Below, in pieces: positions 42,287 through 52,040 of a stretch of 64,000 nucleotides of DNA. The first letter of the stretch is position 1; every line of letters begins with the position of its first letter. Origin of the DNA: MH13 sp040219355 (GTDB lineage: Bacteria; Pseudomonadota; Alphaproteobacteria; Rhizobiales; MH13); contig JAVJSN010000014.1 of the NCBI GenBank assembly GCA_040219355.1, positions 62,001 through 126,000 on the forward strand. Reading direction: 5' to 3'. Under the pieces are notes generated by a model. It had not been told where the DNA came from and ran no database searches. It saw nothing but the letters and a program-made list of their open reading frames with translations. Position numbers and translations under genes: made by a program.

Positions 42287-45200
42287 ATGACATCCCCCCT
42301 TTTCACGCTTCCCGATCTGCCTCTTGACGAAGCAGGAACGACCACTCTGTCGGCGGTACCAGACGGCCTGACGCCACTGGTGTTGGCGCAAATGGCGCAA
42401 GATGCCGGCAGCGCAGTCTTGTTTATCGCGCGCGATGGCCCGCGTGCCCGCACTGTGGAAGAGGCTTTGGCGTTTTTCGCGCCAGATATGGCGGTGCTGA
42501 ACCTGCCGCCGTGGGATTGTCTGCCTTACGATCGAGTCTCACCGTCTGCACATGTTGTTGCCAAGCGCCTGTCTGTGCTCGCCAAGTTGGGCGCGTACCG
42601 TGAAAATCGCTCCAAAAAGCCTATGGTCGTGATCACCACTATCAACGCGATGGTACAAAAAGTCCCGCCTGCGGAGGTTTTGGCCAGCCAAGCCCTGTCG
42701 CTGGCGCCGGGTCAGTCGCGGTCAATGGAAACCGTGCTGGGGTACCTAGAAGCCAACGGCTATGACCGTACTTCCACCGTGCGTGAGGCCGGTGAATATG
42801 CGGTGCGTGGCGGTATCGTCGATCTTTTCCCGCCTGGGGCGCTTTCTCCCATTCGCCTCGACTTTTTCGGTGACACGCTGGAATCGATCCGAACATTCAG
42901 TGTCGAGACGCAGCGCTCAGAAGAAACCCGTCGATCGCTTGAGCTACTGCCCATGAGCGAAGTGCGCATGAACGAGGAAACCATCCGCTCGTTCCGCCGC
43001 GCCTATGCCATGCAATTTGGGGCGCCCTCGCGCGATGATGTGCTTTATACCACCATCTCATCGGGTCGCCGCGTTCAGGGCATGGAACATTGGCTGGGAC
43101 TGTTTGAATCTGAACTGGTGCCGCTGACCGATCATCTGCCCGATGCGCCGATCGTGCTCGATTATCTGATCGCCCCGGCACTGAAAGAGCGCCTAGACAC
43201 GATCGAGGACTATTATCAGGCTCGTATTGAGGTGCTGGAGCGTCAGGGTGAGAAAGCAGGATACAAACCAGCCCCACCTGCCACGCTCTATTTGGACCAA
43301 ACGGGTTTCGAATCAGCCCTCGGTGGGCGTGCGCGTCTCGATATCTCTCCATTTGCCGAAGACGATGTCGCCGGTCTTCGGCAGATCACCGGGCACGCGA
43401 AGCAGGGCAAGAGCTTTGCTGCTGAACGTGCAAGCGCCGAACGCAATGTTTTTGATGCCGTACGTGAGCACGCCGCGGGTTTGGTCAAAGCGGGCAAGAA
43501 AGTCGCCATCGCCTGTTGGTCGGAAGGGTCGCGAGACCGCATGGCTCAGGTTTTGGCGGACCACGACCTGTCAAACGCCCGCGCAATCAAAAGCTTAGGC
43601 GAGTTGGCTGATGCGCCAAAAGCGCTAGTCGGCCTTGTTGTCTTGCCCATCGAAGAGGGTTTTGAAACCGAGAAGCTCGGCATCATCACCGAAACCGACA
43701 TACTCGGCGAGCGTATGGTGCGTGGAACCACGCGGCGCACCAACAAAGACGCACTGACCGAGGCGGGAACGCTGCAACCGGGCGATCTGGTGGTGCATGT
43801 CGATCACGGCATCGGCAAGTTTGTCGCGATGATGACGCTCGACATTGCCGGTGCCCCCATCGAGTGCTTGGAACTGCATTATGCCGGTGGCGATAAGCTG
43901 TTTTTGCCGGTCACCAACATTGAGCTTCTCACCCGTTACGGAGCTGATGGCTCTGAGGCCAATCTGGACAAGCTTGGCGGCGGCGCTTGGCAAGCCCGCA
44001 AGGCAAAGCTCAAACAACGCATCCGCGACATGGCGGACAAGCTAATTCAGATTGCGGCGCAACGGGCCATGCGCACCGCCCCTCTCATCGATCCACCGGA
44101 AGGGCTATACGAAGAATTTGCCGCGCGCTTTCCCTATGATGAAACTGAAGATCAATTGAACTCCATCACGTCTGTGATTGAAGACCTATCATCGGGCCAA
44201 CCCATGGATCGGTTGGTTTGCGGTGATGTCGGCTTCGGTAAGACAGAAGTCGCTCTGCGTGCTGCCTTCATGGTCGCGTTGTCCGGTCGCCAGGTTGCGA
44301 TTGTCGTTCCCACGACGCTGTTGGCACGACAGCACTTCGCCACTTTCAAGGATCGCTTCAAAGGCTTCCCTGTGAATGTGCGACAAGCCTCGCGCTTCGT
44401 CGGCCCAAAAGAACTTGCTGAGACCAAGGCCGGCCTAAAAGACGGAACCATCGATATCGTCGTCGGCACCCATGCGCTGCTTGGCAAAAGCGTGTCGTTC
44501 AAGGACCTTGGGCTGCTGATCATCGACGAAGAGCAGCATTTTGGCGTGGCACACAAAGAGCGGCTGAAAGAGATGCGCTCAGACGTGCATGTGCTCACGC
44601 TCTCGGCAACGCCCATCCCGCGGACGCTGCAACTGGCGCTAACCGGTGTTCGCGAACTGTCATTGATCGCTACGCCTCCGGTGGACCGTCTGGCCGTGCG
44701 TACATTTGTGTCACCCTATGATCCTTTGATCATCCGCGAAACGCTGCTGCGTGAGCATTTTCGTGGTGGGCAGAGCTTTTATGTTGTGCCGCGCATCAAA
44801 GACCTGGAAGAGGTGCGTCGGTTCTTGGAAGAATCCGTGCCCGAGGTGAAGGTTGGCATTGGCCACGGTCAGATGTCGGCCACCATGCTCGAAGAGGTGA
44901 TGGAAGGGTTTTATGACGGCAAGTTCGATGTTTTGTTGTCCACCACCATCGTGGAATCAGGTCTCGATATCCCATCGGCCAACACGCTCATCGTGCATCG
45001 GGCCGATATGTTCGGCCTCGGCCAACTTTACCAGCTTCGAGGACGGGTAGGGCGCTCCAAAACCCGTGCCTATTCGTTGTTCACCGTGCCCGCCGACTAC
45101 AAAATTACGAAGGTGGCCGAGCGGCGCCTAAAGGTTCTGCAAAGCTTGGAAAACTTGGGCGCTGGGTTCCAGCTTGCCAGCCATGATTTGGATATTCGCG

Positions 45201-45799
45201 GTGCAGGGAACTTGTTGGGCGAGGAACAGTCAGGCCACATCCGCGAGGTCGGATACGAGCTCTACCAACAGATGCTCGAAGAGGCTGTCGCCAGCCTGAA
45301 AGAAGGCGATGGCGCAGAGGAAGATGACGGCCAATGGTCACCGCAGATCACATTGGGTACGCCTGTGATGATCCCGGAAGGCTATGTGCCTGATCTACAA
45401 CTGCGCTTGCAGCTGTATCGCCGCCTGTCAGCGCTCGAAAACGTGGATGAGATTGATGGTTTTGGTGCAGAGATGATCGATCGGTTCGGTCCACTGCCGC
45501 CCTCGGTCGAAAGTCTGTTGAAGCTGGTCTACATCAAGGTTCTTTGCCGCCGCGCGCATATCGAAAAGCTCGACACCGGGCCAAAAGGAGCAGTGGTTAT
45601 GTTCCGCCAAAACACCTTCCCCAATCCCGCTGGACTGATGAAGTTCATCTCCGAGCAGGGTAGCCAAGCGCGAGTGAAGCCCGACCACAAAATCGTGCTC
45701 ACGCGCAATTGGGGCAAGGTGGATGATCGCGTGAAGGGTGCTGCGGTTCTTGTCGCCAAACTTGCCAAGATCGCTGAGGCTGAGCAGGTGGCGGCCTAA
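42287..45799 (+). CDS. mfd: Transcription-repair coupling factor
   Basis: Mfd removes RNA polymerase stalled at DNA lesions and recruits UvrA. Parts in order: a UvrB-like N-terminal module (FFAPDMAVLNLPPWDCLPYD), the RNA-polymerase-binding CarD-like domain (LQPGDLVVHVDHGIGKFV), and helicase motifs including Walker A GDVGFGKTEVAL and DEEQHFGV. A C-terminal UvrA-binding regulatory domain follows. The ATG at 42287 is 10 bases after sdhE; an in-frame start upstream would overlap sdhE. Length 1170, typical. Confidence 0.97.
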   Translation: MTSPLFTLPDLPLDEAGTTTLSAVPDGLTPLVLAQMAQDAGSAVLFIARDGPRARTVEEALAFFAPDMAVLNLPPWDCLPYDRVSPSAHVVAKRLSVLAKLGAYRENRSKKPMVVITTINAMVQKVPPAEVLASQALSLAPGQSRSMETVLGYLEANGYDRTSTVREAGEYAVRGGIVDLFPPGALSPIRLDFFGDTLESIRTFSVETQRSEETRRSLELLPMSEVRMNEETIRSFRRAYAMQFGAPSRDDVLYTTISSGRRVQGMEHWLGLFESELVPLTDHLPDAPIVLDYLIAPALKERLDTIEDYYQARIEVLERQGEKAGYKPAPPATLYLDQTGFESALGGRARLDISPFAEDDVAGLRQITGHAKQGKSFAAERASAERNVFDAVREHAAGLVKAGKKVAIACWSEGSRDRMAQVLADHDLSNARAIKSLGELADAPKALVGLVVLPIEEGFETEKLGIITETDILGERMVRGTTRRTNKDALTEAGTLQPGDLVVHVDHGIGKFVAMMTLDIAGAPIECLELHYAGGDKLFLPVTNIELLTRYGADGSEANLDKLGGGAWQARKAKLKQRIRDMADKLIQIAAQRAMRTAPLIDPPEGLYEEFAARFPYDETEDQLNSITSVIEDLSSGQPMDRLVCGDVGFGKTEVALRAAFMVALSGRQVAIVVPTTLLARQHFATFKDRFKGFPVNVRQASRFVGPKELAETKAGLKDGTIDIVVGTHALLGKSVSFKDLGLLIIDEEQHFGVAHKERLKEMRSDVHVLTLSATPIPRTLQLALTGVRELSLIATPPVDRLAVRTFVSPYDPLIIRETLLREHFRGGQSFYVVPRIKDLEEVRRFLEESVPEVKVGIGHGQMSATMLEEVMEGFYDGKFDVLLSTTIVESGLDIPSANTLIVHRADMFGLGQLYQLRGRVGRSKTRAYSLFTVPADYKITKVAERRLKVLQSLENLGAGFQLASHDLDIRGAGNLLGEEQSGHIREVGYELYQQMLEEAVASLKEGDGAEEDDGQWSPQITLGTPVMIPEGYVPDLQLRLQLYRRLSALENVDEIDGFGAEMIDRFGPLPPSVESLLKLVYIKVLCRRAHIEKLDTGPKGAVVMFRQNTFPNPAGLMKFISEQGSQARVKPDHKIVLTRNWGKVDDRVKGAAVLVAKLAKIAEAEQVAA

Positions 45800-45805
45800 C
45801 GGGCT

Positions 45806-47461
45806 CTAAGCAACGGCGGCTTGGGTCCGGATTTCGTCGCCTTCAGCGGTGCAGGGTGCTTCCCAAACATGGTCCGGCAGGGCGGCAACGTCCACCAATC
45901 CGCGGCCGCGTCGCGGCACGCGCGTGACCAGATGTATTTTCACCGGTAGACCTGCATCGCCAATGCCGCTTTCCAGAAGCATACTGCGCACCATGGCCAA
46001 TGTCGGTAAGGTTTGAGCCTCTCCATCGCCTGCGCGTGGTTCAACAGCCACTTCAATGCGGTTTTTCATCAAAGGGTCAGGAACCGTGAAAACAGCGGCA
46101 TCCTGCCATCGTCCGGTCAAGCCTAAAGCACGATTGATGACAGAGAGCATCACACGGTGTGCGCCAACTTGAACGGCAGCAGCATCTGCATCTGTCAGCA
46201 CGTACACCGGCCGCCGTTCATCGTCTTCAGCGACACGGGCCATCTGACCGGTAGGTTGAGGATCTAAAAGCTTGCCGTTTCGCGCGGCCACCAACGGACT
46301 GTCGAGGCAAACCTTACCGGTCAAAAGCGTTCCACTGGCGCTGTTTTCCTGGGCGCCGCCTTCTAGGCGCAGCGTTCCAAATGTCATCGCCGCCCCGTTG
46401 GGTGGGCCAATTGTAATAGCGCCTGGGCGCATCTGAGTTTGACCTTGACTATTCTGTTTGGCCGGTAGCAAAGCAGTACCACCACAATCAACCAGCAAAT
46501 GATCACCCTTGGGCAGCGCATGGCTCGCCGAGCCGTTGGAAACCCAGACACGTTTGGCTCCAGCAGTGCTCGTCTTGAATCCGACGGCATGGGCAAAAGC
46601 AGCTGGCAAGACCAATCGATGGGTCTCGCTTTCCTCGAGCCAAAGCTGCATGCGCGCGTCAAGGCTGGGGTCTACCGCCTCAAAAAGCTGCACGCCGCAT
46701 CCAACCAGGAGTGCTGGAAGCGTGGTTGCGAGCAGGCCATGTGCGCCTATTGGATCAAACGCTGTGCCGATGAGGCTATTGATTGAAAGATCGCTGATCA
46801 TGGCGCAGGCAAGCGCCTGAGCCAAAAGCTGATTTTGCGTCCGCGACAAGCGTTCCAGCTTACCGTCTGCACTGTGTCTTAGAACATGCACCACCGCGTC
46901 TTGGTCTGGATTGATGGACGGTAACGCCTTTTCATCCATCGGCGGAGCTTCAACAGTTGCCAAATCAACAAACCCGTCAGGCGCTTCGCCAAAACAGCCA
47001 ACAAACCTTATGGTGAAAAGATTGGCGGCCATCTCCAATATGCGCAGAGAGTCAGCCTTGTCTTGGCAGAGCGTTCCAGCGTCAATAGCAAGCTTGGGCG
47101 CATAAGATACAGCACCCTCTGTTACTTGCCGTGCGCTCATTCCTTCGGGTGCGAGACAAATTTGCAGGCCGGTTTTGATGGCGGCCAGCAGCATGATGAG
47201 ACCTTCAGGGCGTCTACCAGCACGCAGAAGCACACTATCGCCTGGTCCAAAGCCCTGTGCCCTCATCACATTGGATATTCGAACAACGTCATTTTGGACG
47301 TCAGCGAATGTTAAGGCTGGTCCGCCATAGGGGAGCAGAAAGGGCGTATCACCGCGTGTTGTAGCCCACTTTTCCAAAACACGTGCAAAGGTCAGCGACC
47401 CCCAACTAGGGCAAGCGCGCGCCTTAGACGCTTCGTCTTTGGTGGCACCAACTGCGCTCAC
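45806..47461 (-). CDS. Degenerate adenylate-forming (ANL/acyl-CoA synthetase-like) protein
   Basis: A 551-residue protein with the overall plan of AMP-dependent synthetases: an N-terminal lead (FARVLEKWATTRGDTPFLLP; LTFADVQNDVVRISNVMRAQ) and a C-terminal lobe (VQVGAHRVMLSVINRAL). The signature P-loop (TSGTTGxPK type) at about 190-206 is replaced by VLRHSADGKLERL, and the catalytic C-terminal lysine region reads VPRRGRGLVD. It is therefore probably inactive as an adenylating enzyme, or works differently. It lies 2 bases after the peptide-binding protein gene, so it is co-transcribed with it. True role unknown. Confidence 0.7.
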   Translation of the reverse strand: MSAVGATKDEASKARACPSWGSLTFARVLEKWATTRGDTPFLLPYGGPALTFADVQNDVVRISNVMRAQGFGPGDSVLLRAGRRPEGLIMLLAAIKTGLQICLAPEGMSARQVTEGAVSYAPKLAIDAGTLCQDKADSLRILEMAANLFTIRFVGCFGEAPDGFVDLATVEAPPMDEKALPSINPDQDAVVHVLRHSADGKLERLSRTQNQLLAQALACAMISDLSINSLIGTAFDPIGAHGLLATTLPALLVGCGVQLFEAVDPSLDARMQLWLEESETHRLVLPAAFAHAVGFKTSTAGAKRVWVSNGSASHALPKGDHLLVDCGGTALLPAKQNSQGQTQMRPGAITIGPPNGAAMTFGTLRLEGGAQENSASGTLLTGKVCLDSPLVAARNGKLLDPQPTGQMARVAEDDERRPVYVLTDADAAAVQVGAHRVMLSVINRALGLTGRWQDAAVFTVPDPLMKNRIEVAVEPRAGDGEAQTLPTLAMVRSMLLESGIGDAGLPVKIHLVTRVPRRGRGLVDVAALPDHVWEAPCTAEGDEIRTQAAVA

Positions 47462-47463
47462 CG

Positions 47464-49305
47464 TCAGTCCTCAATCCAAATCGTGTCAGGGGTGAAGAAT
47501 TGATAGCCCCAAACAGAGCTGTTCTCCGGGAAGTTCACCTCGCGCGCGTGAGCAATCCACTGGGCTGGAGCGTGGTAGTGCGGAATAATGTAGCTGCCTG
47601 AGATCAAAAGACGGTCCAGCGCACGCGCCGCATGGATAAGATCGTCTCGATCAACAGCGCTGACAATAGCATCAATAGCTGCCGTGACGCCCGGCTCTCT
47701 TATACCGGCAGTATTCCATGACCCTTCCTGATCTGCCGTTGAAGGACCGAAACGGTTGTACTGCTCGTTGCCAGGCGAAAGACTTTGGTACCAAACGTAG
47801 GGGATCATATCGTAGTCAAAGACACGGCGGCGTTCTTCAAATTGAGCGCTGTCGATGACGCGCACACTCATATCGATACCAGCCAGTTGCAGTGTTTGAG
47901 CATAGGCGAGTGCGACTCGCTCTGCACTCGGCGAGCTGGTGAGCAGTTCAAAACTGAATTGCTGTCCGTCGGCGTTGACCAATGTGCGACCGTCCAGGCG
48001 CCATCCTGCTTCCTGAAGCAGCTGCAGGGCAGCGCGAATGTTGGCGCGGTCGCGCCCTGATCCATCTGATGTGTTGGTCTGCCAGGTGCCGTCAAGAACA
48101 TCTGGCAGAACTGCATCCACATGATCGCCTAGAACGGCAAGCTCTTCATCAGACGCTGGGTGCCCAATGGCTGAAAGTTCAGAGCCGTGAAAATAGCCCT
48201 GGGTACGTTCGTATTGACCTGCAAATATGGTTTGATTGATCCACTCAAAATCGAACATGAGGTTGAGCGCCTGGCGCACGCGAACGTCTGAAAAGATCTC
48301 GCGGCGCGTGTTGAACACATACCCACTTGGTGCTTTAGGGCGTTCATCGACAAGCGCGCTTTGAACGATCTCGCCCGCTGCTGCTGCTGGAAAATTGTAG
48401 TTGTTCAGCCAAGCGACTGGGTCACCCTCGGCATAAAGGTGTAGACGTCCGGTCGAGAATGCCTCGAACAGAGCTGTTTCATCGCGAAAATACTCAACCG
48501 ACCACTCATCGACATTATACTGACCGACATTGACCGCCAAGTCCTTGCCCCAGTAATCCTCTCGCCGTTCAAACACTGCCAGTCGGCCTGCATCGATGCG
48601 AGAAAGGGCATAAGGGCCGCTTCCCACAGGCGGTTCAAGGCTTGTTTCAGTAAAGGTCTCAACCGTTGTGGCGTGCTCTGGCAAAATAGGCAGCAACCCC
48701 ATGAGCACTGGCAATTCTCGATTGGACCCATCACCAAAATAAAAGGTCACCGTCAGATCATCGACGCGCTCTACCTCTGTGATTTGCTCATAGGCGCTTC
48801 TTTGGCTGGGCCGCCCATGCTCGCGCAGCAATTCCATCGAAAAAATAACATCGTCAGCAGTTACCGGCTCACCATCTGAAAATCGGGCGGCCGGGTTCAC
48901 ACCAAATGTAACGAAGGTGCGATCCTCTGGAACGATGATCGTTTCAGCCAAAAGACCGTAAAGGGTGAAAGCCTCGTCGCGCCCGCGCGTTGCCAGGCTT
49001 TCCCAGACCCAGCCGCGAACCCACCAGACCGGCGATCCGCGCACAATCAGCGGGTTCACACTGTCAAACGAGCCACGCAAACCAAACCGGATCGCACCGC
49101 CAGATGGGGCATTCGGGTTCACATAATCAAAATGCTCAAAATCAGGGCCATGTAGCGGTGTACCATGCATGGCCACCGCATGGGTCTGACCATCTGCATC
49201 TTGCGCTAAGGTTGGTGTTGCGACGATGGCTGCACCGACAATACAGATTGCGCCAAGGAACCGGGTGGCTGACCGCCAAACCTTTGATGAAACTGTGTGA
49301 AACAT
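47464..49305 (-). CDS. Family 5 extracellular solute-binding protein (YejA-like)
   Basis: Periplasmic binding protein of an oligopeptide-type ABC importer. A signal peptide ends near ATPTLAQ. The mature protein has the family 5 (SBP_bac_5) pattern, including GLRGSFDSVNPLIVRG, ARFSDGEPVTADDVIFSMELL and DVRVRQALNLMFDFEWIN. HYHAPAQWIAH near the end is typical of YejA. Length 613. No permease or ATPase genes for a peptide importer are next to it; instead it is followed by the ANL-like gene. Confidence 0.88.
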   Translation of the reverse strand: MFHTVSSKVWRSATRFLGAICIVGAAIVATPTLAQDADGQTHAVAMHGTPLHGPDFEHFDYVNPNAPSGGAIRFGLRGSFDSVNPLIVRGSPVWWVRGWVWESLATRGRDEAFTLYGLLAETIIVPEDRTFVTFGVNPAARFSDGEPVTADDVIFSMELLREHGRPSQRSAYEQITEVERVDDLTVTFYFGDGSNRELPVLMGLLPILPEHATTVETFTETSLEPPVGSGPYALSRIDAGRLAVFERREDYWGKDLAVNVGQYNVDEWSVEYFRDETALFEAFSTGRLHLYAEGDPVAWLNNYNFPAAAAGEIVQSALVDERPKAPSGYVFNTRREIFSDVRVRQALNLMFDFEWINQTIFAGQYERTQGYFHGSELSAIGHPASDEELAVLGDHVDAVLPDVLDGTWQTNTSDGSGRDRANIRAALQLLQEAGWRLDGRTLVNADGQQFSFELLTSSPSAERVALAYAQTLQLAGIDMSVRVIDSAQFEERRRVFDYDMIPYVWYQSLSPGNEQYNRFGPSTADQEGSWNTAGIREPGVTAAIDAIVSAVDRDDLIHAARALDRLLISGSYIIPHYHAPAQWIAHAREVNFPENSSVWGYQFFTPDTIWIED

Positions 49306-49669
49306 GGCCCCTCGTCTTTACGCCGATTCGTTCGTCTGGTGAGTAGAATGCCGTGCAGAGCACCTGTCCAGCTTCGCCAGCAGCCTGCCAGAGCAAAAAG
49401 TCGAGAAAGTGCGGTATCTGGACATTGCTATCTGGTCATGGCTCACGAGTTTGGCTACACGAAGGCTCAAACACCGCGCGGCGCTCGTCTTGGCTGTGTC
49501 CCTTTTGGGATTAGGCCATCACTCCGCCGCATTTGCCCAACATCGCCAAGCCGCGCCGTAGTGCCTTGCGGTCGTCCGGTGCCCGCTCGGGTTGGATGGC
49601 AATTTTGGGCGGGCAAAGAAAATGATGAAAGCCAGCCTGGCTAGCGGGCTGTACAGTGGAGACGATGGA
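49306..49669. other. 364-base intergenic region
   Basis: The gap between the divergent YejA-like gene and the IalB-like gene. It must carry both promoters. I see no RNA gene, no convincing long repeat, and no open frame with coding character. In-frame ATGs at 49592 and 49622 could lengthen the downstream IalB-like protein but lack good ribosome sites. Confidence 0.6.
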
Positions 49670-50416
49670 ATGCTGCCAACACTTATGTCCAACAAAGGTG
49701 CCCGTTCGCTGGCCACAGCGCTGGCGCTGGTGGCGTTACCAACCGGTGTCTTTGCCCAGGCCGCCCAAGAAGCTCCTGCCGAGCAGCAGCTGACACCTGA
49801 GCAACGCCTGCAACAGATCATCGAGAGCGTAGACCCTGCAGAAGCCAATGCATTGGCCGATCTGCTGCCGGAAATTACGTGGATCAAGGTCTGTGGTGTT
49901 GATCAGCGTGCCAACCAATCGGTCTGTAATATTCGCGCCCGTGAACTTCAGGTTGAAGGGGTCACAGTCGCGGCTCTTCAAATCATTGAGTCTGAAGGTG
50001 GTGAACGCCAGATGGTCACCATTCTGCCGACTCGATTGCAAATCCCTGAAGGTGTGCGAGGCCAGGTGGACGATGGTGCACCTGTCACTGGCGAATTCCG
50101 GATCTGCTATCCGCAGAACTGCTTTGTAGAGTTCGAAGCCAATGATGCGCTCATCGATTCCATGAAGGCTGGTGGCGAGTTCACCGTCACAGCCCTGAAC
50201 GAGGCTGGTCGGGCCGTACCTTTTGCGTTTTCTCTTTCGGGTTTTACCGCTGCCTATGATGGCGAGGGCTATGATTCAACGGTGCTGATTGCAGCCGAGC
50301 AGGTTGTTCGCGAGCGCGCTGCCTCTGGTGCGGCGGAAACCGCACCTCCGTCAGACGAATTGCAAAATGCTCTTGAACAGCGCGCCCGCGAACTGCGTGA
50401 GCGTCTTCAGCAGTAG
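49670..50416 (+). CDS. Invasion-associated locus B (IalB) family exported protein
   Basis: A periplasmic protein of the IalB family, named after a Bartonella factor but widespread in non-pathogens. The signal peptide ends near GVFAQA. The core shows WIKVCGVDQRANQSVCNIRA, with a cysteine pair, and GEFRICYPQNCFVEFEAND with a second pair, the usual family spacing. The tail is a charged helix. ATG 49670 has a GGAG site and is preferred to upstream in-frame ATGs. Length 248. A strong terminator follows. Confidence 0.85.
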   Translation: MLPTLMSNKGARSLATALALVALPTGVFAQAAQEAPAEQQLTPEQRLQQIIESVDPAEANALADLLPEITWIKVCGVDQRANQSVCNIRARELQVEGVTVAALQIIESEGGERQMVTILPTRLQIPEGVRGQVDDGAPVTGEFRICYPQNCFVEFEANDALIDSMKAGGEFTVTALNEAGRAVPFAFSLSGFTAAYDGEGYDSTVLIAAEQVVRERAASGAAETAPPSDELQNALEQRARELRERLQQ

Positions 50417-50435
50417 GTGGGATCTATCTACAAGC

Positions 50436-50465
50436 AAAAAAGGCGGCCTATCGGCCGCCTTTTTC
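50436..50465. terminator. Bidirectional rho-independent terminator
   Basis: AAAAAAGGCGGCC, a short TATC loop and GGCCGCCTTTTT form a long GC-rich stem flanked by A and T tracts. It sits between the convergent IalB-like gene and hspQ and can terminate both. Confidence 0.92.
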
Positions 50466-50488
50466 ATTTGGGTTGGCTATGATTCTTG

Positions 50489-50809
50489 CTAGTGCGCCTG
50501 GCCCGCAAAGATTAGGTCGCCATTTGGACCTTCATAGAAAAATTCAGCGATCTGTGCGTTGCGCAGGGGTTTTTCACTATCGTCGGGCAGAAGGTTTTGC
50601 TCCGACACATAGGCCACGTATTCAGTTTCCTCGTTTTCGGCGAGCAAATGATAAAATGGTTGATCTTTATGCGGGCGAACATCAGCGGGAATGGCATCCC
50701 ACCACTCGTCAGTGTTGCTGAATACCGGATCGACATCGAACACCACGCCGCGAAACGGGTAAATGCGGTGTTTGACGACGTCGCCGATGGTAAAACGTGC
50801 TGTACGCAT
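50489..50809 (-). CDS. hspQ: Heat shock protein HspQ
   Basis: HspQ (YccV-like, hemimethylated-DNA-binding fold) is a specificity factor for the Lon protease in enterobacteria. The 106-residue protein starts MRTARFTIGDVVKHRIYPFR, followed by GVVFDVDPVFSNTDEWWDAI and QPFYHLLAENEETEYVAYVSE, all typical. ATG 50809 has a GGAGA site eight bases upstream; a start 24 bases earlier lacks support. It shares a terminator with the convergent IalB-like gene. Confidence 0.94.
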   Translation of the reverse strand: MRTARFTIGDVVKHRIYPFRGVVFDVDPVFSNTDEWWDAIPADVRPHKDQPFYHLLAENEETEYVAYVSEQNLLPDDSEKPLRNAQIAEFFYEGPNGDLIFAGQAH

Positions 50810-50889
50810 GGGCGTATCTCCTTCAACGGCCATAGCTAGGCGCGTCGAGAGCCAGTTTCAAGCTTTGAGGTAAACAGAGCGTTGCGACC

Positions 50890-51936
50890 TTAAAGCCCAT
50901 ACTGCTCGGCAAGAGACGGATCGCGCGCAACCAACTGCTTGGCAAGGTCTGCAAGCACCTTAGCCTGTTTCCAGGTGGCATCATCCTGCATTTTTCCATC
51001 GATCATTACCGCACCGGTCCCGTCAGGCATGGCGTCCAGGATACGCAACGCGAATTTCACCTCCTCAACCGGGGGGCTGAACACCTCACGGGCGATATCG
51101 ATTTGGCTGGGGTGCAATGTCCATGCACCGGCGCAGCCCATCAAGAAGGCATTGCGGAACTGTGCGCGGCAGGCTTCAGGGTCGGAGAAATCTCCAAACG
51201 GGCCATAAAAGGCTTTGATGCCAGCCGACATACAGGCATCCACCATTTTGGCGAGCGTATAGTGCCAGAGGTCTTGTTGGACTGCGCCACGAGGGTCGCC
51301 AGAATCATTGGCATCGGCAAGCACCACATAGTCAGGGTGGCCACCACCAACGCGCGTTGTTTTCATGCCGCGTGATGCTGCCAGATCAGCCGGGCCAAGG
51401 CTCATCCCGTGCATGCGTGGGCTGGAAGTTGCAATGGAATCAACGTTCTTAACGCCTTCAGCTGTTTCCAGGATGGCGTGAATTTGGATTGGCCGCTTGA
51501 TCGCGGCCTTTGCCTCCAGTTGTGCCAGCAACTGGTCCAAATAATGGATATCCCAAGCGCCTTCGACTTTTGGAAGCATTATGACGTCAAGCTTGTGACC
51601 AATCTCACCAACCAAAGTGGTGATATCGTCGAGCACCCAGGGGGAGTTCAGGCAGTTGATACGGCTCCAAAGACCGGTTTCGCCAAAATCATTGTTTTTG
51701 ACGAGTTGCACAAATCCAGCGCGGGCTGCCTCTTTCTGGTCTGCTGGGATCGCATCCTCTAAGTTACCAAGCACCACGTCCACTTTGGGGATAAGCGATC
51801 CCAACTTCGCAACCACCTTGTCGATATGCGGCGGCACGAAATGAATCATGCGTTCAACATTCACTGGCGGTTCGCGAAACGGTTCAGGAGCGCCGATAGC
51901 CAAGGGCCGGAAGAAGGCGTGTGGAGTTTTGGTCAT
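50890..51936 (-). CDS. HpcH/HpaI-type CoA ester lyase (malyl-CoA/methylmalyl-CoA lyase-like)
   Basis: A TIM-barrel lyase of the citrate lyase beta-subunit family. Metal and CoA site motifs are LGNLEDAIPADQKEAAR (with the Glu-Asp metal pair), IMLPKVEG and ILETAEGV, then SLGPADLAASRGMKTTRVGG. GPFGDFSDPE and AWTLHPSQIDIAREVFSPP are typical of malyl-CoA lyases. It probably cleaves (methyl)malyl-CoA to glyoxylate and acetyl- or propionyl-CoA. No other ethylmalonyl-CoA pathway genes are nearby, so the exact substrate is inferred. ATG 51936 (MTKTPHAFFRPLAIG) is used. Confidence 0.82.
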   Translation of the reverse strand: MTKTPHAFFRPLAIGAPEPFREPPVNVERMIHFVPPHIDKVVAKLGSLIPKVDVVLGNLEDAIPADQKEAARAGFVQLVKNNDFGETGLWSRINCLNSPWVLDDITTLVGEIGHKLDVIMLPKVEGAWDIHYLDQLLAQLEAKAAIKRPIQIHAILETAEGVKNVDSIATSSPRMHGMSLGPADLAASRGMKTTRVGGGHPDYVVLADANDSGDPRGAVQQDLWHYTLAKMVDACMSAGIKAFYGPFGDFSDPEACRAQFRNAFLMGCAGAWTLHPSQIDIAREVFSPPVEEVKFALRILDAMPDGTGAVMIDGKMQDDATWKQAKVLADLAKQLVARDPSLAEQYGL

Positions 51937-52040
51937 AAGATGAGCCTGTGCGACGATGGTTTGGCGCAACACTGACATGCTGCGCCGCACAATGGCCAGC
52001 CACGCTTTGGTCTATCGCCGTCATGAGCGCTAGTTAGGCT

